64,000 bases of DNA from Rhizophagus irregularis (GCF_026210795.1 NC_089442.1:434001-498000); one strand, 5' to 3'; shown: positions 36,723 through 49,539, counted from the stretch's first letter. Made by a program: numbers and translations. The notes: generated by a model not told the origin, from the letters alone.

Positions 36723-39654
36723 ATGTCAACGACTAAAGAACAAACTAACGATTCCGAATATGTTGATTGGATAAAAAAAGAAATTGAGAATAATAATATC
36801 ACATATTTTAATCATAACGAGTTTACAAATAAACAAGAATTTGAAAATAGTATCAGTTCAGTTGGAAAAATATTTAAAGTAAATTGGAGTAATAATGATA
36901 ATACTCGTTTGATCGTGAAAACACCTGGATTGAATGTTAAAAAAATTATAAATGAGGTATTTTAAAATTTTAAACAAACATATTTTGTAATAATTAATAA
37001 TTTCATAAAAATCTTTATTTTTATCAAAATGTATAACAGCTCAAAATACGGAAAGAAATTGATTCTCATATAAATATTTTACGAATTTATGGAATTTCAA
37101 AATTAGACAATAAATATTCTTTAGTTTTAGAGTACGCGGATGGTGGGTCACTGTATTCTTACTTGAAGAAGAATTTCACTAAACTTGAATGGAACGATAA
37201 ATATCGTTTAGCGTTACAACTAGCAAGTGCTGTAGAATATATTCACGATAAAGGTATAATCCATTGTAATCTGGTATGTATTATAATTTTATTTTTCGTT
37301 ACTTTAATTAATACACACTGCTAAATACATTATTAAAATTTAATATTTATTTAGCATGCTCACAATGTGCTAATACATAAAGGCCATATTAAAGTAGCAG
37401 ATTTTGGCCTATCTAAGAAGGCGACTGAAACATCAAATTATTCTGACGATGTATTGGGTACAATACCCTACATAGATCCAAAATATTTGAGTAATGTATG
37501 CGATATCCAATACGGGAGTAAACTTTATACATTAAATTTTAAATCAGATATATATAGTATAGGAGCTCTTTTTTTGTTATTATCAAGCGGACGTAGACCT
37601 TTTTATGATGATGAAAGTATAAAATATGATGCAAATTTAGCTATGGATATAATGATGGGAAAAAGAGAAAAAATTATTGGAGGTACCCCTGCTAAATATA
37701 GTGATTTATATACAGGTAATAAATTTACGTGTCAAAGAGAGATGCGATGATTTATATAATAAATTAATTATGTTATAATTCTAATTTTTTTTTTTTAGCG
37801 TGTTGGAAAAATGATCCTAATGAAAGACCATCTATTCAACAAGTCGTTTTATGTCTTAAATCAATGATTAAACAAGATATTAATGAGGAAAAAAATTCTA
37901 CTAAATTTATTAAAAATGTGATTGAAAAAGAACCATCAAATGAAGATTTTGATAACATGATGGATAATGATTATAATTTCTTTATAGGCGATGATTTTTC
38001 GAATTCTTTGATAGATGATGATTTTGATTTAAACATGAATGATATTATACAAAAAAATTTATTAATTGACATAACAGATTCGGATGACGTTGGAAAAATT
38101 ATTGATAAGTTGATAGACCATTTAATCAAATTGCATGATGAATTAGGTTATGGTTTTGCAGGAGCAAAACAAATTATTGAACAAAATATTAAATATATCA
38201 ATCAACCTTTAGACGACATTCTTGATTGGCTTAATGACAATCAAATATCATCTAAATATATTTTCTTTCATGGTTTTCTTTATTTTAATGGAATTATTGT
38301 AAAAGGAGATGAAGATAAAGCATTTGCATCATTTTCAAAAGCATCAAAAGATAATTATTCTATGGCTCAAGTTTATTTATGTAAACTGTATAAAGATCCT
38401 AAAAAAGCCTTTTATTGGTATCAAAAATCGGCAGAAAATGGAAATAAACTTGCACAATTTTATTTAGGTAAATGGTATGAAAATAATGAAAAAGATGATC
38501 TTAAAGCATTTGAATGTTATGAGAAAGCAGCAAAAAGTGGAAATAAAATTGCTCAATTAAATTTAGGATATTTTTATGATCATGGTAAAGGAACGCAAAG
38601 AAATAAAGATAAAGCAATTGAATGGTATGAAAAATCAGCAAAACAAGAATGTAGTAATGCACAACTTTTTCTTGGAATATTATATAAAGGAACGAAAAAA
38701 GATTTTAAAAATGCATTTTATTGGGTTGAAAAAGCAACAAAAAATGGAAATAGAATTGCTCAATTTTATTTAGGTAAATATTATTATTTTGGTACAGGAG
38801 TTAAAAAAGATTATGGAAAATCATTTGAATGGTATGAAAAATCAGCTAAGCAAGGATATATTGATGCGTTATATGCTTTAGGATATTTATATTTAAAAGG
38901 TAAAGGCACTGAAAAAAATTTAGAGAAAGCACATTATTTGATTGAAAAAGCGGCAGAAAATGGAAATAAATTTGCTCAACATCATTTAGGTGCAATTTAT
39001 CAAAATGATAAGGGAACGAAAAAGAATATAAAAAAAGCAATTGAATGGTATGAAAGATCTGCTGAAAAAGGATATAGTATAGCACAATGTAATTTGGGTT
39101 ATTTATATGGAAAAGGAAAAGAAATTGACCAAGATTTGAAAAAATCATTATATTGGTATGAAAAAGCAGCAAAGAGCGGAAATAAATTCGCACAATATAA
39201 TTTAGGATATATTTATGAAAATGGTATAGGAATACAAAAAGATATAAATAAAGCAATTATATGGTATGAAAAATCAGCTAAACAAGATTATGGTAGTGCA
39301 CAATGTAGTCTAGGATATTTATACGAAAATGGCAAAGGAATTAATCAAGATTTAGAAAAATCCATTTATTTGTATAAAAAAGCAGCAGAAAATGGATACG
39401 TCGCCGCGTATCATTGTTTGGGTAAATGTTATCAAGATGGAATTGGTATTGAAAAAAATGAAGTTAAAGCATTTGAGAATTATAAAAAATCAGCTGAAAA
39501 AGGTTATTTAAATGGAATATATAATCTTGGATACTGTTATGAAAATGGAATTGGAGCCGAAATTGATAAAGAAAAGGCAGTTGAATTGTATGAAGATGCT
39601 GCTAAAAGAGGAAATAGAGATGCACAAAAAAGATTAAAAATGATTAATTCATAA
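36723..39654 (+). CDS. Kinase-Sel1 repeat protein B
   Basis: Exons 36723-36956, 37040-37273, 37355-37715 and 37799-39654 give 894 residues. The kinase-like domain has IVK lysine, hinge YSLVLEYADGGSLYSYL, catalytic loop HCNLHAHN (Asn in place of catalytic Asp), intact DFGLSKK, KSDIYSIGALFLLLSSGRRP and CWKNDPNERPS. There is no GxGxxG loop (EFENSISSVGKIF). An Asp-rich linker (about residues 300-380) leads to roughly 13 Sel1 repeats. Repeats 4-7 include shortened units (KGTKKDFK) shared with D and E. No membrane anchor; it ends soon after the last repeat. The N-terminal exon is closest to gene E (TNKQEFENS, VKTPGL). Probably a cytosolic pseudokinase-type scaffold; the absence of both the glycine loop and catalytic Asp makes catalysis unlikely. 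Confidence 0.9.
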
Positions 39655-40567
39655 TTTACATTCTTTAATCAGCAGTCTAATCATATTTTATAACAGTTCG
39701 AAAAATCTGAACATCGTTTCTATTATTATATTATTTTGATTATTTTTTTTATTTTATAAATTATTAAATATTTTGTATAATCTTTCTATATTTTCATCAT
39801 ATTAATATTATTATCCTTAACAAAGTAAATATCATAAAATTATTAAAATGAAGTGTTCCATTGATTTAATATTAAAAATACAACTTAAAGTCATCTTGGC
39901 AAAGCATTTTAAAATTGAATTGTATAACGTTATATAGTAACGGAGTCTTCGTTATGCGATTCATGATTTGCACGAACTAACGATAATGACCGAACGTCAG
40001 AAAAATGATCGCTAAGGATGGGAAAAGTTCGCGGTTGAACGGTTCGGTTCGGTTCGATCGATGGACTGACTCAGTTCTTGCCATATCGTAATATGAAACT
40101 TTTATGGAACCGGAACCTGTTCATCCAATTCAGTCAGCCGCTCAATAACATCGGTTCAGAAGCTCAGAACCGGTCCTATCCTATATACTGCGCCCCTATA
40201 AAATTTTTTTTTAGAAAATTGATCACATAGTATCGGAATGAAACTAGCAAATGATCATTTATTGGAATTTTCCCAGAAAAATTTTTATAGGGCGCAATTC
40301 AGCCAAAATTAGCATAGCTAATTTTTGACTGGATTATCCTAACTCCTAATTCTAGAAAATTTGCCAGGTTTCGAGTTGTCAACGGTTGAACACTACAAAT
40401 ATGCCAAGTTATGAAAACAGGCTGTAAAAATATGTAAGATAATTAAAGCCGCAGAACTTAATTAATCCTTATCAACATGAGCAACAATTATTATCACATT
40501 AAATTTTTCAATTTATTATGTAAAATTCTAAAATCTTTAAAAGAATAATTCATATACAAATGTGGTC
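39655..40567. other. 3' flank of gene B, with a probable small inverted-repeat element
   Basis: At 39926-39975 lies the motif gttatatagtaacggagtcttcgttatg, shared with the 3' flanks of C, D and E. From 40014 to about 40183 the sequence starts aggatggga and ends tcctatcct (8 of 9 bases inverted), with cggttcggttcgg and gaaccgg phrases inside: a possible MITE without a clear target duplication. Confidence 0.5.
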
Positions 40568-41248
40568 AATTCTAAACAGGACACATGAGAGAAGATAGAT
40601 TTTTTAGTTTTGACTTGGACGGTAGCAATGTGAATAAATGTAGACAAACAGTTGTTTTGTTCAAAGAAACACAAAAAGCTAACGTTATGCAAGTCTTTGT
40701 GAATGGACAAGGTGACTATAGAGAATGCACTTTTCGGGAAGATGGACGCTCCACTGCGGGGCCTAGCCAGTTCTTTGGTGGAAAACGCTCTTTTCGGGAG
40801 AATGGACGTTTCACTGCAGGGTCTAGCCAATTCTGTGGTGACTGTTTGAATGTTTTGAGGGAAAGGGAGAAATAGAGTAGTTTTTATTGTTGTATTTTCG
40901 TTGTTTTTTTTGTTTTGTTTTGTTTTGAGATAGAAGTGTGAAATGCGTAAGGGAAATGGGTAGTTAGTAATAAAGTATCTATGGGTGGGATTTTAATGGG
41001 GTTTAACATTGGCGCTAATGCTTGGTTAAAAATTGTTAAATCAGGCGTATAAATAGTTAGTGTTAAATTTCTGTTTTATTTTGATGTTGCGAGTAGTTGT
41101 AGTGTTCTTGTTTGTATGTTTTGGTTTTGTTTTTAGTAGATAGATACTTTATTACTAGCAGATGCACGTCGTCTAGAACATGATGCGTAGTTTCTGCGAT
41201 CGTCATGTTATTAATAAAGTTTAAGAAAAAAAAAAATTCTAAACAGGA
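40568..41248 (+). mobile_element. Retroposed polyadenylated sequence with 14-bp target duplication
   Basis: The 14-bp phrase aattctaaacagga occurs at 40568-40581 and again at 41235-41248. Between them is a 653-bp, GC-richer, intronless unit. It begins 3 bp before an ATG (frame 40585-40875, 96 residues), contains AATAAA at 41213-41218 and ends in an A tract at 41226-41236. Long target duplication, polyadenylation signal and A tail together are the hallmark of LINE-machinery retrotransposition of a transcript. The frame includes a ~57-bp internal duplication (TFREDGRSTAGPSQF / SFRENGRFTAGSSQF). I do not recognise the protein, so this may be a retrocopied host mRNA, a SINE-like unit or the 3' end of a LINE. 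Confidence 0.8.
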
Positions 41249-41470
41249 TCCTTGATCGTACCATACTTAAATAGGCCAGGGAGGCACTCATATGTCGAGT
41301 TCTACATGACCATATATTTTTTTCAGAGCCGGTATTATGCATGCATAACATCCTACGACTCAAAAACTTGAAATAAGGTTTCAATTATCGTAAAATTATA
41401 TTGGTTATATGTAGATTCTATTCCGTATACAAATGACGAAAATCTTTCTGATCCCACTTAACTCAGAGGC
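41249..41470. other. Short spacer
   Basis: No open frame of interest and no repeat boundary seen. Confidence 0.4.
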
Positions 41471-41620
41471 CAGAGCGTATCCTTACAGTTAGTGCTTCGA
41501 CCCGGATGAAAACCGTCATCCGGATTACACAAAAAAAAAATCCGGATTATATCCTGGTTGATCCGGATTTTAAATCCGGATCAGATAATCCGGATAGAAA
41601 CCGGAAACCGGATTGGATTT
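41471..41620. mobile_element. Probable inverted-repeat element rich in tccgga
   Basis: Contains many atccgga/tccggat phrases in both orientations (for example ccggatgaaaaccgtcatccgg, and a run near 41551-41605). This is the structure of a small foldback transposon, but clear ends and target duplications are not visible. Confidence 0.45.
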
Positions 41621-41645
41621 TTTTTTAATTGCGAGCTACAGAGAT

Positions 41646-41975
41646 GCACAATAGCTCATTAGAATCGTCTTGTTGAGACGGATCGAATGGCGCTAATTTC
41701 ATCCTTATCCAATCACTGGATGCCGAGATATTCAACAAAACATATTGCAAGTTACGATACTGTGTCATTTTATGTTTTGTCGAATATCTCGACAACCAGC
41801 GATCGTATAAAGATGCACAATAGCTCATTCGAATCGTTGCATCAACTCGAATCTAATGAGCTTTAGAGCATCTTTCTACGACCACTGAATGTCGAGATAC
41901 ACGATAAAATGTCAAAACCTGCATTTTTCATTTTGCGATACTGCGCCGTTTTACGGTTTTTCGAATATCTCGGTA
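41646..41975. repeat. Two diverged ~165-bp direct repeats
   Basis: gatgcacaatagctcatt starts one unit near 41646 and another at about 41812. Both continue to a phrase like gcgatactg...ttttacg or cattttatg...gtcgaatatctcg. The units also share cactg(g/a)atg(c/t)cgagata. The minus-strand frame 41625-41828 is a shadow of this repeat. Confidence 0.7.
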
Positions 41976-42291
41976 TTATGATTATTTTCTTTAGGATTTA
42001 ATTTTATACATTCCTTTTCTTTTGTTTTTTCATTCTTTCAAATAGATTAGAGTCAAAATTGTATCACAATTGTATGTTGGAGAACCACCATTTATCTAAG
42101 TAAAATTTCACACGTGATCGGTAACAAATAATAGGGATGTGAAAAAATATTTTTTAAATGAGGGCGTGATCCAGGGTGACAAATTATGCAAGTCACGTGG
42201 GATGAAAACATGACAGCCCTGTACTCCAGAAGATCGACAGACTTTACTACGTTAACTTGTTCATAATCAAGACTATTATTTATTGAAAATC

Positions 42292-42314
42292 GGTAGCACG
42301 AATTTTGTATATAA
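42292..42314 (+). promoter_or_regulatory. Core promoter of gene C: GGTAGCAC plus TATATAA
   Basis: ggtagcac at 42292 and TATATAA at 42308-42314, 46 bp before the ATG, match the pair in front of genes A and D. Confidence 0.6.
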
Positions 42315-42359
42315 GGAAAACTTTTGGGCGCCAAATAATTTTTTTTTTCATTTACAAAA

Positions 42360-45300
42360 ATGCTGGAAAATGATTTTGATTATATTGGTTGGATAGAAAA
42401 AGCAGTTGAGGATAATTACATCCCGAATTTTGATCATACTAAGTTCATAAATAAAGAAGAAATCGGTAGTAGAATAATTAAAGCAAACTTGAGTGAAACT
42501 GACACAATTTTGGTCGTTAAATCAGGTGGACTTAAAGAAATTGTAAATGAGGTATATATTATATTTTTGGTATAATAACGTATAATCAATAATTTATATC
42601 TATCTCATTAATATGTATGATATAACAGCTCAGAATTCAGAAAGAAGTTGACTTTCATGCAAACATCCTACGATTTTGTGGAATTTCAAAACCAGATAAT
42701 CAGTATTCATTAATTTTAGAGTACGCTGATGATGGGACATTGTATTCTTACTTAAAAAAGAATTTCACTAAGCTTGAATGGGATGATAAATATCGTTTAG
42801 CGTTACAACTTGCAAGTGCTGTAGAATGTATTCATAATAAAGGAATAATCCATTGTGATTTGGTACGTACAATATTTGAGCATTATTTATTTTTACTCTA
42901 GCGTATATTAATTAATGATAATAATAATCTATCTTTAGCATGCGCACAATGTGTTAGTACACAAAGGCGTTATTAAAGTAGCAGATTTTGGCTTATCTAA
43001 GAAAGCAATTGAAGCATCAAATTATTCTGCTAAAGAAGTATATGGTTTAATGCCTTATGTAGATCCAAGGCACTTAGCCTTTGCATTTGATATTACATGC
43101 ACTATCCAACTCAGTATAATGGATTTCAAATCAGATATTTATAGTATAGGAGTTCTTTTCTGGTTACTATCAAGTGGACGTAGACCTTTTTGTGATGAAA
43201 GTATACAATACGATAATCGTTTAGCCATGAATATAATAAGTGGGAGAAGGGAAAAGTTTATTGAAGGTACGCCTATTAAATATAGTAATTTATATACAGG
43301 TAATAAATTTTACGCATCACGATGGTATCGAGATAATTTATATAATAAATTAAGATTTAAAATTATATTTTTTTTTCTAGCATGTTGGGCAAGTGATCCT
43401 AATGAAAGGCCATCTATTCAACAAGTTGTCTCAGACCTTAAATCAATAGAAAATAATGAAGCAGTATATTCTACCAAATGTACTACTAAAAATGAAATCA
43501 AAAAAGAACCGCCAAATAAAGATATTGATTACGTGATGGATAATGATCATTCTGATTTATTTATAGACGATGATTTCCCAAATTCCAAGATAGATGATGA
43601 CGTTGATTTAAACACGAATGATTTTATACAAAATAATTTAGTACTTAATTTAACTGATTTAACTGATAATGTTGAAAGAATAATTGATCAATTAATCGAC
43701 CATTTAATGAGAATGCATGATGAGATGGGTTATAGTTTTATGGAGACAAAACAAGCCATTGATCAAAATATTAAAAATATCAACCGACCTTTACTGGACA
43801 AGATTTTTGACAGGCTTATTAAAAATCAAACATCATCTAGATATATTTTCTTTCATGGTTTTCTTTACTTTAATGAAATTATTGTAAAGAGAGATAATAG
43901 TAAAGCATTTGAGTTATTTTCAAAAGCATCAAAAGATAATTGTCCTATCGTTCAAGTTTATCTAGGTAAAATGTGTAAAAATCCTAAAGATTCTTTTTAT
44001 TGGTATCAAAAATCGGCAGAAAATGGAAATAAGCTTGCACAATTTTATTTAGGCACATGTTATGAAAATGGAAGAGGTGTTGAAAAAGATTATTTTAAAG
44101 CATTTGAATGTTATGAGAAAGCAGCAATAAATGGAAATAAATATGCACAACTAAATGTAGGTAGATATTATTTTTATGGTACAGGTGTTGGAAAAGATTA
44201 TGATAAATCATTTGAATGGTATACAAAACCTGCCATACGAGAAAATAAATTGGCTCAATTTTATTTAGGAATTCATTATTATTTTGGTAGAGGAATTGAA
44301 AAAGATTATGTTAAATCGATTGAATGTTATGAAAAATCAGCTAAGCAAGGACATAGTTCAGCACAATATATTCTGGGACATTTATATGAAGTAGAAAAAG
44401 GAATTAAGCAAGATTTAGAAAAATCATTTTATTGGTACAAAAAAGCAGCAAAGAATGGAAATAGATTCGCGCAATTAAATTTAGGATATTTTTATGAAAA
44501 TGGTAGAGGAACGCAAAAAGATATGAAAAAGGCAATTGAATGGTATGAAAAATCAGCTAAACAAGAGTATGGTAACGCACAATGTAGTCTAGGGCATTTA
44601 TACGGAAAAGGGGAAGAAATTGACCAAGATTTAGAAAAATCATTATACTGGTACGAAAAAGCAGCAATGAATGGAAATAAATTTGCACAATATAATTTAG
44701 GGTATATTTATGAAAATAGTATAGGAACACAAAAAGATATGAAAAAAGCGATTAAATGGTATGAAAAATCAGCTGAACAAGAATATGGCAACGCACAATG
44801 TAGACTGGGATATTTATATGAAAAAGGAGAAGAAATTGACCAAGATTTAGAAAAATCATTATACTGGTACGATAAAGCAGCAATGAATGGAAATAAATTC
44901 GCACAATATAATTTAGGGTATATTTATGAAAATGGTATAGGAATACAAAGAGATATGAAAAAGGCAATTAAATGGTATGAAAAATCAGCTGAACAAGAAT
45001 ATGGCAACGCACAATGTAGTCTGGGATATTTATACGAAAATGGCAAAGGAATTGATCGGGATTTAGAAAAATCATTATACTGGTACGAAAAAGCAGCAAT
45101 GAATGGAAATAAATTTGCACAATATAATTTAGGGTATATTTATGAAAATATTATAGGAACACAAAAATATATGAAAAAGGCAATTGAATGGTATGAAAAA
45201 TCAGCCAAACAAGAATACGGTAACGCACAATGTAGTCTAGGATATAAATACGAAAATGGCAAAGGAATTGATCAAGATTTAAAAGAAGCTATTTATTGGT

Positions 45301-45584
45301 ACAAAAAAGCGGCAGAAAATGGACATGTCGCCGCGTATTATTGTTTGGGTAAATGTTATCAAGATGGAATTGGTATTGAAAAAAATGAAGTTAAGGCGTT
45401 TGATCACTATAAAAAATCAGCTGAAAAAGGATATTTAAATGGAATATATATACTTGGATACTGTTGTGAGAATGGAATTGGAACCGAAATTGATAAAGAA
45501 AAGGCGGTAGAATGGTATAAAATTGCTGCCAAAAGAGGAAATAAAGATGCACAAAAAAGACTACTAGAACTGAGTAATTCATAA
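42360..45584 (+). CDS. Kinase-Sel1 repeat protein C (catalytic Asp kept)
   Basis: Exons 42360-42551, 42629-42862, 42939-43299 and 43381-45584 give 996 residues, the longest of the five. Exon 1 is shorter than in the paralogues and the glycine loop is cut down (EEIGSRIIKANL). The catalytic loop is HCDLHAHN with the Asp present, DFGLSKK is intact, then KSDIYSIGVLFWLLSSGRRP and CWASDPNERPS. About 16 Sel1 repeats follow an Asp-rich linker. Between about 44524 and 45280 a two-repeat unit (72 residues, 216 bp) is tandemly repeated with near identity (QEYGNAQCSLG then KSLYWYEKAAMNGNKFAQ), a recent expansion. The third intron (43300-43380, 81 bp) is a multiple of three and contains no stop, so retention would add 27 residues without breaking the frame. 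Weak activity is possible given HCD and DFG, although the glycine loop is poor. Confidence 0.9.
44524..45280 (+). repeat. 216-bp coding tandem repeat (double Sel1 unit)
   Basis: About three and a half copies of a 72-residue pair of Sel1 repeats. The phrase gaatggtatgaaaaatcagc or aaatggtatgaaaaatcagc recurs at about 44540, 44756, 44972 and 45188, that is every 216 bp, with only scattered substitutions. Such young repeats are expected to change number by unequal exchange. Confidence 0.85.
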
Positions 45585-46160
45585 TTTATATTCTATAATC
45601 GGTATAATCATTTTTTATAATAGTTCGAAAACCGACAAACATCTGTACATCATTTCTATTATTTAATTATTTTAAAATTATTAAATATTTTGTATAATAT
45701 ATTATTTTTTTTATATTTCATCATATTAAATATTATCATACTTTTAAACAAAATAAATATAATGTAATTATTAAGACGATTATGTCTATTACTGTAATTA
45801 TTAATTTTAAATTATGAAATTTAATTATTAAATGAAAAAATTGTCATCTTGGCGTAGCAAGTATTTTAAAAGCGAATTATGTCACGTTTAATAGTGGCAG
45901 AGTTTTCGTTATGTGATTCAAGATTTGCACATACACAGGATTGAAATTTTGTGAGAAATGGTGATAGATAGATAACGAGTTATTTTATAAAAAAGCAGAC
46001 CAAAAAAATTGCGGAATCATATCTTTCAAAAATAACTGTTTTCTGCAAGCGTTCATAATAAATAATCTTTATATTACTTCAGTAGAAAACTGGAATGATT
46101 ACAATGAGAAACGTAAGATGATAGTACATGTGAAAATGATAATTTATTTACGTCTATAAA
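45585..46160. other. 3' flank of gene C
   Basis: Holds the family 3' motif (45873-45935: cacgtttaatagtggcagagttttcgttatgtgattcaagatttgcac) about 290 bp after the stop, aligned with the flank of B, including an upstream shared tcatcttggc phrase at about 45844. Confidence 0.55.
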
Positions 46161-46164
46161 AAAC

Positions 46165-46620
46165 TTGCAGCTATCCAAAATATATTAAGATCAGAATCAA
46201 GGCGCTCAGAAAGAATGTACTACTTTCCCAATTTCCTGCTCGGAAGTTATACGAAGACCTGCTCTTTTTCACACCAAAAAAGAAAAGAATCGAAGGCCGT
46301 ATCTCCCTGACCGTATTTTTCTTTTACTACTTGTATATCTAAAGATATATCTAACATTACCTGACATAAATTGGGATGTTGATAGGTTCCGCTATATAAA
46401 CTGCTTACACGGTTTGTTGCAACTAACTACGTCCTACTACTCAGTCTACAACTAAAATGCCCTTGTTCAGAGTACAAAGCAAATAAATAGTGGAACGGCT
46501 AATCAATAATACGATAACACCCTCAGATTATTATACACCAAGCACATCTTCACACAGCTTGTCGCCTCTCAATAAACTTCTTAAACTTCTTTTTCTTTCA
46601 ACTTAATTGATGCAGGGCTC
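46165..46620 (+). mobile_element. Possible solo LTR
   Basis: This GC-richer block contains a TATA-like tatataaactg at about 46394, a short transcribed-type stretch and aataaa at about 46570, the order of U3, R and U5 in an LTR. Terminal TG/CA ends and a target duplication could not be fixed, so the call is tentative. It carries no coding region. Confidence 0.3.
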
Positions 46621-47812
46621 CGAAATATATAGAGAATGTATATAAATATAGGTAATGATGATAAAAGCGATGATGTTTTGGAGTGGACATTATATTATAG
46701 TAATATGCAAGTATTAAATGTAATGAACTTTTTTAAATTAACACCTAATCATGAAATTAAAATATTTCAAGTTAAGGCTATTGGATAGTAACGGAATTTT
46801 GTTATTGAAAATTTATGAACGGTCCCGTCGAACCAATAATTTATTTTATTAAAGGATATCGTTCAGCATACTTTATGAATATATAATCGTAAGAATCACT
46901 TAGTCTTTGGTAATTAGTTGTGCGTTTCAACTCTTGAAATCTTTTCCATGTATTTGACTGTACAATACAAAAACACAAATATATATTTACTAGAAATTTT
47001 AGCTATTCGTACAGGTATTCGGTGTTACTTTAATTTCGCGAAAAATACTTTTAAAATGTCGTTATTTTATAATTTAGACTATGTAATTAATTATTTTAAT
47101 TATTATTTCAACTGAATATACTTTGTATACTCAAATTATTATTCATTCATTTATTATATATTCAATTAGAATCTTGAATGAGCGAACTACAATTGTATCT
47201 CACAAAATCTTTTTCACAGTAATATCTTTGATTGAAACTGGAGTTTACTGCGTATATCGGAAATCCTGACAATATTTAGCGTTAAAATCTCACTTTAATT
47301 TATTCAAAGATACTAATTTTGAAATAATCATGTATTTTTCCTAAAAAAAATTTCCTGATTCTGTAAAATTCCTTTTGATCAAGGTGTATTTTTCATAAAT
47401 TATTACAGCATTTTTAGGAATTCTGAGCAGCGAAATACTGTATGTCGTTAATAATGTTTCATGATTGGTAATTTCCTTATCCCTTATTTACTAGTTATTG
47501 ATTATTGGATAGTGTTTGCTTAATGGTTTTATTGTTTAACAGCACTCTGACTCATAAAAATTTGGATTATTGATGGGACTCTGGTACGATTATATAAAAA
47601 CATAAAAAAAAACAACTCTCATAGTTATCGATAAATAAAAGTTGTAAACATTTAGATGAAACCTGTTTGAATTTCAAGCGAGATGGAGATGTCAACGAAA
47701 AAATGTTTAATTTATAATATATAGATCATTGAAAATGAAAAATTTTATTTAGATTTCGAAAAAAAAATAATAACACAAGAGATAATATAATACAAGAGAT
47801 ATAAAGTGACAA
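46621..47812. other. Spacer, no gene seen
   Basis: AT-rich. A phrase near 46783 (ggatagtaacggaattttgttat) is a weak further match to the 3' motif of the kinase-Sel1 genes, perhaps a relic of another copy. Confidence 0.4.
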
Positions 47813-49105
47813 TTAAGCCTTTGGGTAAGTTTCAATTGCATATTGCTCAAAGGATTTAATTTTTGGGTGTAATTTCTTGGCAATAGAAATATCTTTAAGT
47901 TCATTATCCTTTCCAAAAAGTCCGTAATCTATAAACCATTTATGCTAATAAAAAAAAATATTTTTTATTAATAAAAGAATGAGAAAAAATTGATTATATA
48001 TTTATAATTTTTATTTACCATTTGTTTTAATTCATCAGTATCAATGAATGAAAATTCTTTTATGTCGTCATCGTTCAAAGTTCTTATTTTATGAGTTTTT
48101 CCAGTAACTAGATTAAGAATAAAAGTAATTGAGTTTACTAATTTTTTTTAAATAAAATTTAAGTATTATATAATAATTTGTATTTACCTTTGGTTAATAC
48201 ATCAGCCAAATGTTTCAAACCAACAGACTCAGCAGCAACAGGAACTTTTTTACCGTTCCATTTAGCTGGCCCCTCCTCAATAATTTTTGCAACAATTGGC
48301 TAAGAGAAAAAAAATTTTTTTTAATCCAGAATTTTTTTAAAAAAATCATTATAAAAATTATAAATAAACACGTACACCTGTATCACTCTCGACATCGATC
48401 ATGAATTGCATCATTCTCTGTTAAATAGGGAAAACAAACTTCAACTTCATTACCCTTATCGACAAATGGTGCGGAAATTCCTAAGTTTTGGTAGTAATAA
48501 CTGAGATAGACAAAATGTTGTATTTGGAATTCCTAATGATCTTATGTATTGTTCCACACGATTTTTACCAGATAAATTAATAATAGCGGGATATTTTCCG
48601 TCAGATTCAGTAGTAGAATCAGGAAGAAAACTATGTAATAATATTTATGTGTAAATTTCGATATGGAAAATAAAAAAGTGCGTGTAGAATCTTATACATT
48701 AAATTTACCTGTAGATTAACCAGTTAAATCCTACTTCTTTAGCGGCATCGGCAATCAATTTACCTTGTCTTTCTTCTTCACCAGGGTTTACACCAATGAT
48801 TAACTAAATTTACGTAAAATTATTAAAATAAAATTGAATTAATGAAAATGATTTAAGATTTGCGTAATTAATTATAGTACACAAAGTTATTACTTACTGG
48901 ATCCCAGTAACAATCCAAGCAATATCAGCACCGCTTAAAGCATTCTTAATATCCTCCTTGTTAGAGAGATCACATTTAACTACTTCATCAACTCCTTTAG
49001 CTTTTAACGCTTTTGCTTTATCGGAATTTGGGTTACGAGTTAATGCTCGAATTTTGTAAAGTCCTGTAGCAAGAAGTGCATTAACAACGGATCCACCCTG
49101 AGAAC
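47813..49105 (-). pseudogene. NmrA-like NAD(P)-binding oxidoreductase, frameshifted copy 1
   Basis: Minus-strand exons recover most of an NmrA-type protein in order. From 49105 come GSQGGSVVNALLATGLYKIR and KGVDEVVKCDLSN up to DIAWIVT, then IIGVNPGEEERQGKLIADAA and EVGFNWLIY (about 48725-48810). Next are PDSTTESDGKYPAIINLSGK and LGIPNTTF, then LGISAPFVDKGNEVEVCFPY (48440-48640), and EEGPAKWNGKKVPVAAESVG (about 48200-48300). The last pieces are TGKTHKIRTLNDDDIKEFSF (48020-48110) and a final exon, HKWFIDYGLFGKDNELKD to a stop at 47813. The family binds NAD(P)H through a TGxxGxxG Rossmann motif and often acts as a redox sensor or reductase. The first exon with TGATG is missing here. There are frameshifts where IVT should pass into WDP, before LGIS, and before FMIDVESDTG. 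It is inactive, or only recently so, given the high conservation. Confidence 0.8.
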
Positions 49106-49539
49106 CTAATTTTTTGGAAGGTGTTAACAAGTTAGCAATTGATCAATTGAAAAACGTTAATATATTTTACATTCTTTCTTGACCTTAGAAATCTCAGAAC
49201 TTAACCAAATTAACCAAATACTATTTTTCTTGGTATTACATTACGAATTCAATTACTTATTTAGAAAAATCATATTAATATTTATAAAGTAAAGAACAAA
49301 AAGAACCCTTAATTTAAAGATCCAGATATTATAATAGTACGGCTTAAAAAATTTCCCATTGACATCACCATAATGCACGAATTGTTCCAATTTAAGTTAG
49401 AATCAACATCGGGCATTATATCATTACGTCAAACATAATTGGTGTAACATATTACACCTTTCTTACGTATAAGTGGACAATTCTATTGGTCCTTGCAAAA
49501 TAGCGCAGCAAATTTTACATTTAATCTTAAGTTCCAAGT

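Noticed and set aside
38846-39256. 136-codon minus-strand frame
   Set aside because: Antisense shadow of the Sel1 repeats; similar frames occur opposite every paralogue.
42092-42334. 80-codon minus-strand frame before gene C
   Set aside because: It covers the gene C promoter and has no homologous frame upstream of the paralogues.
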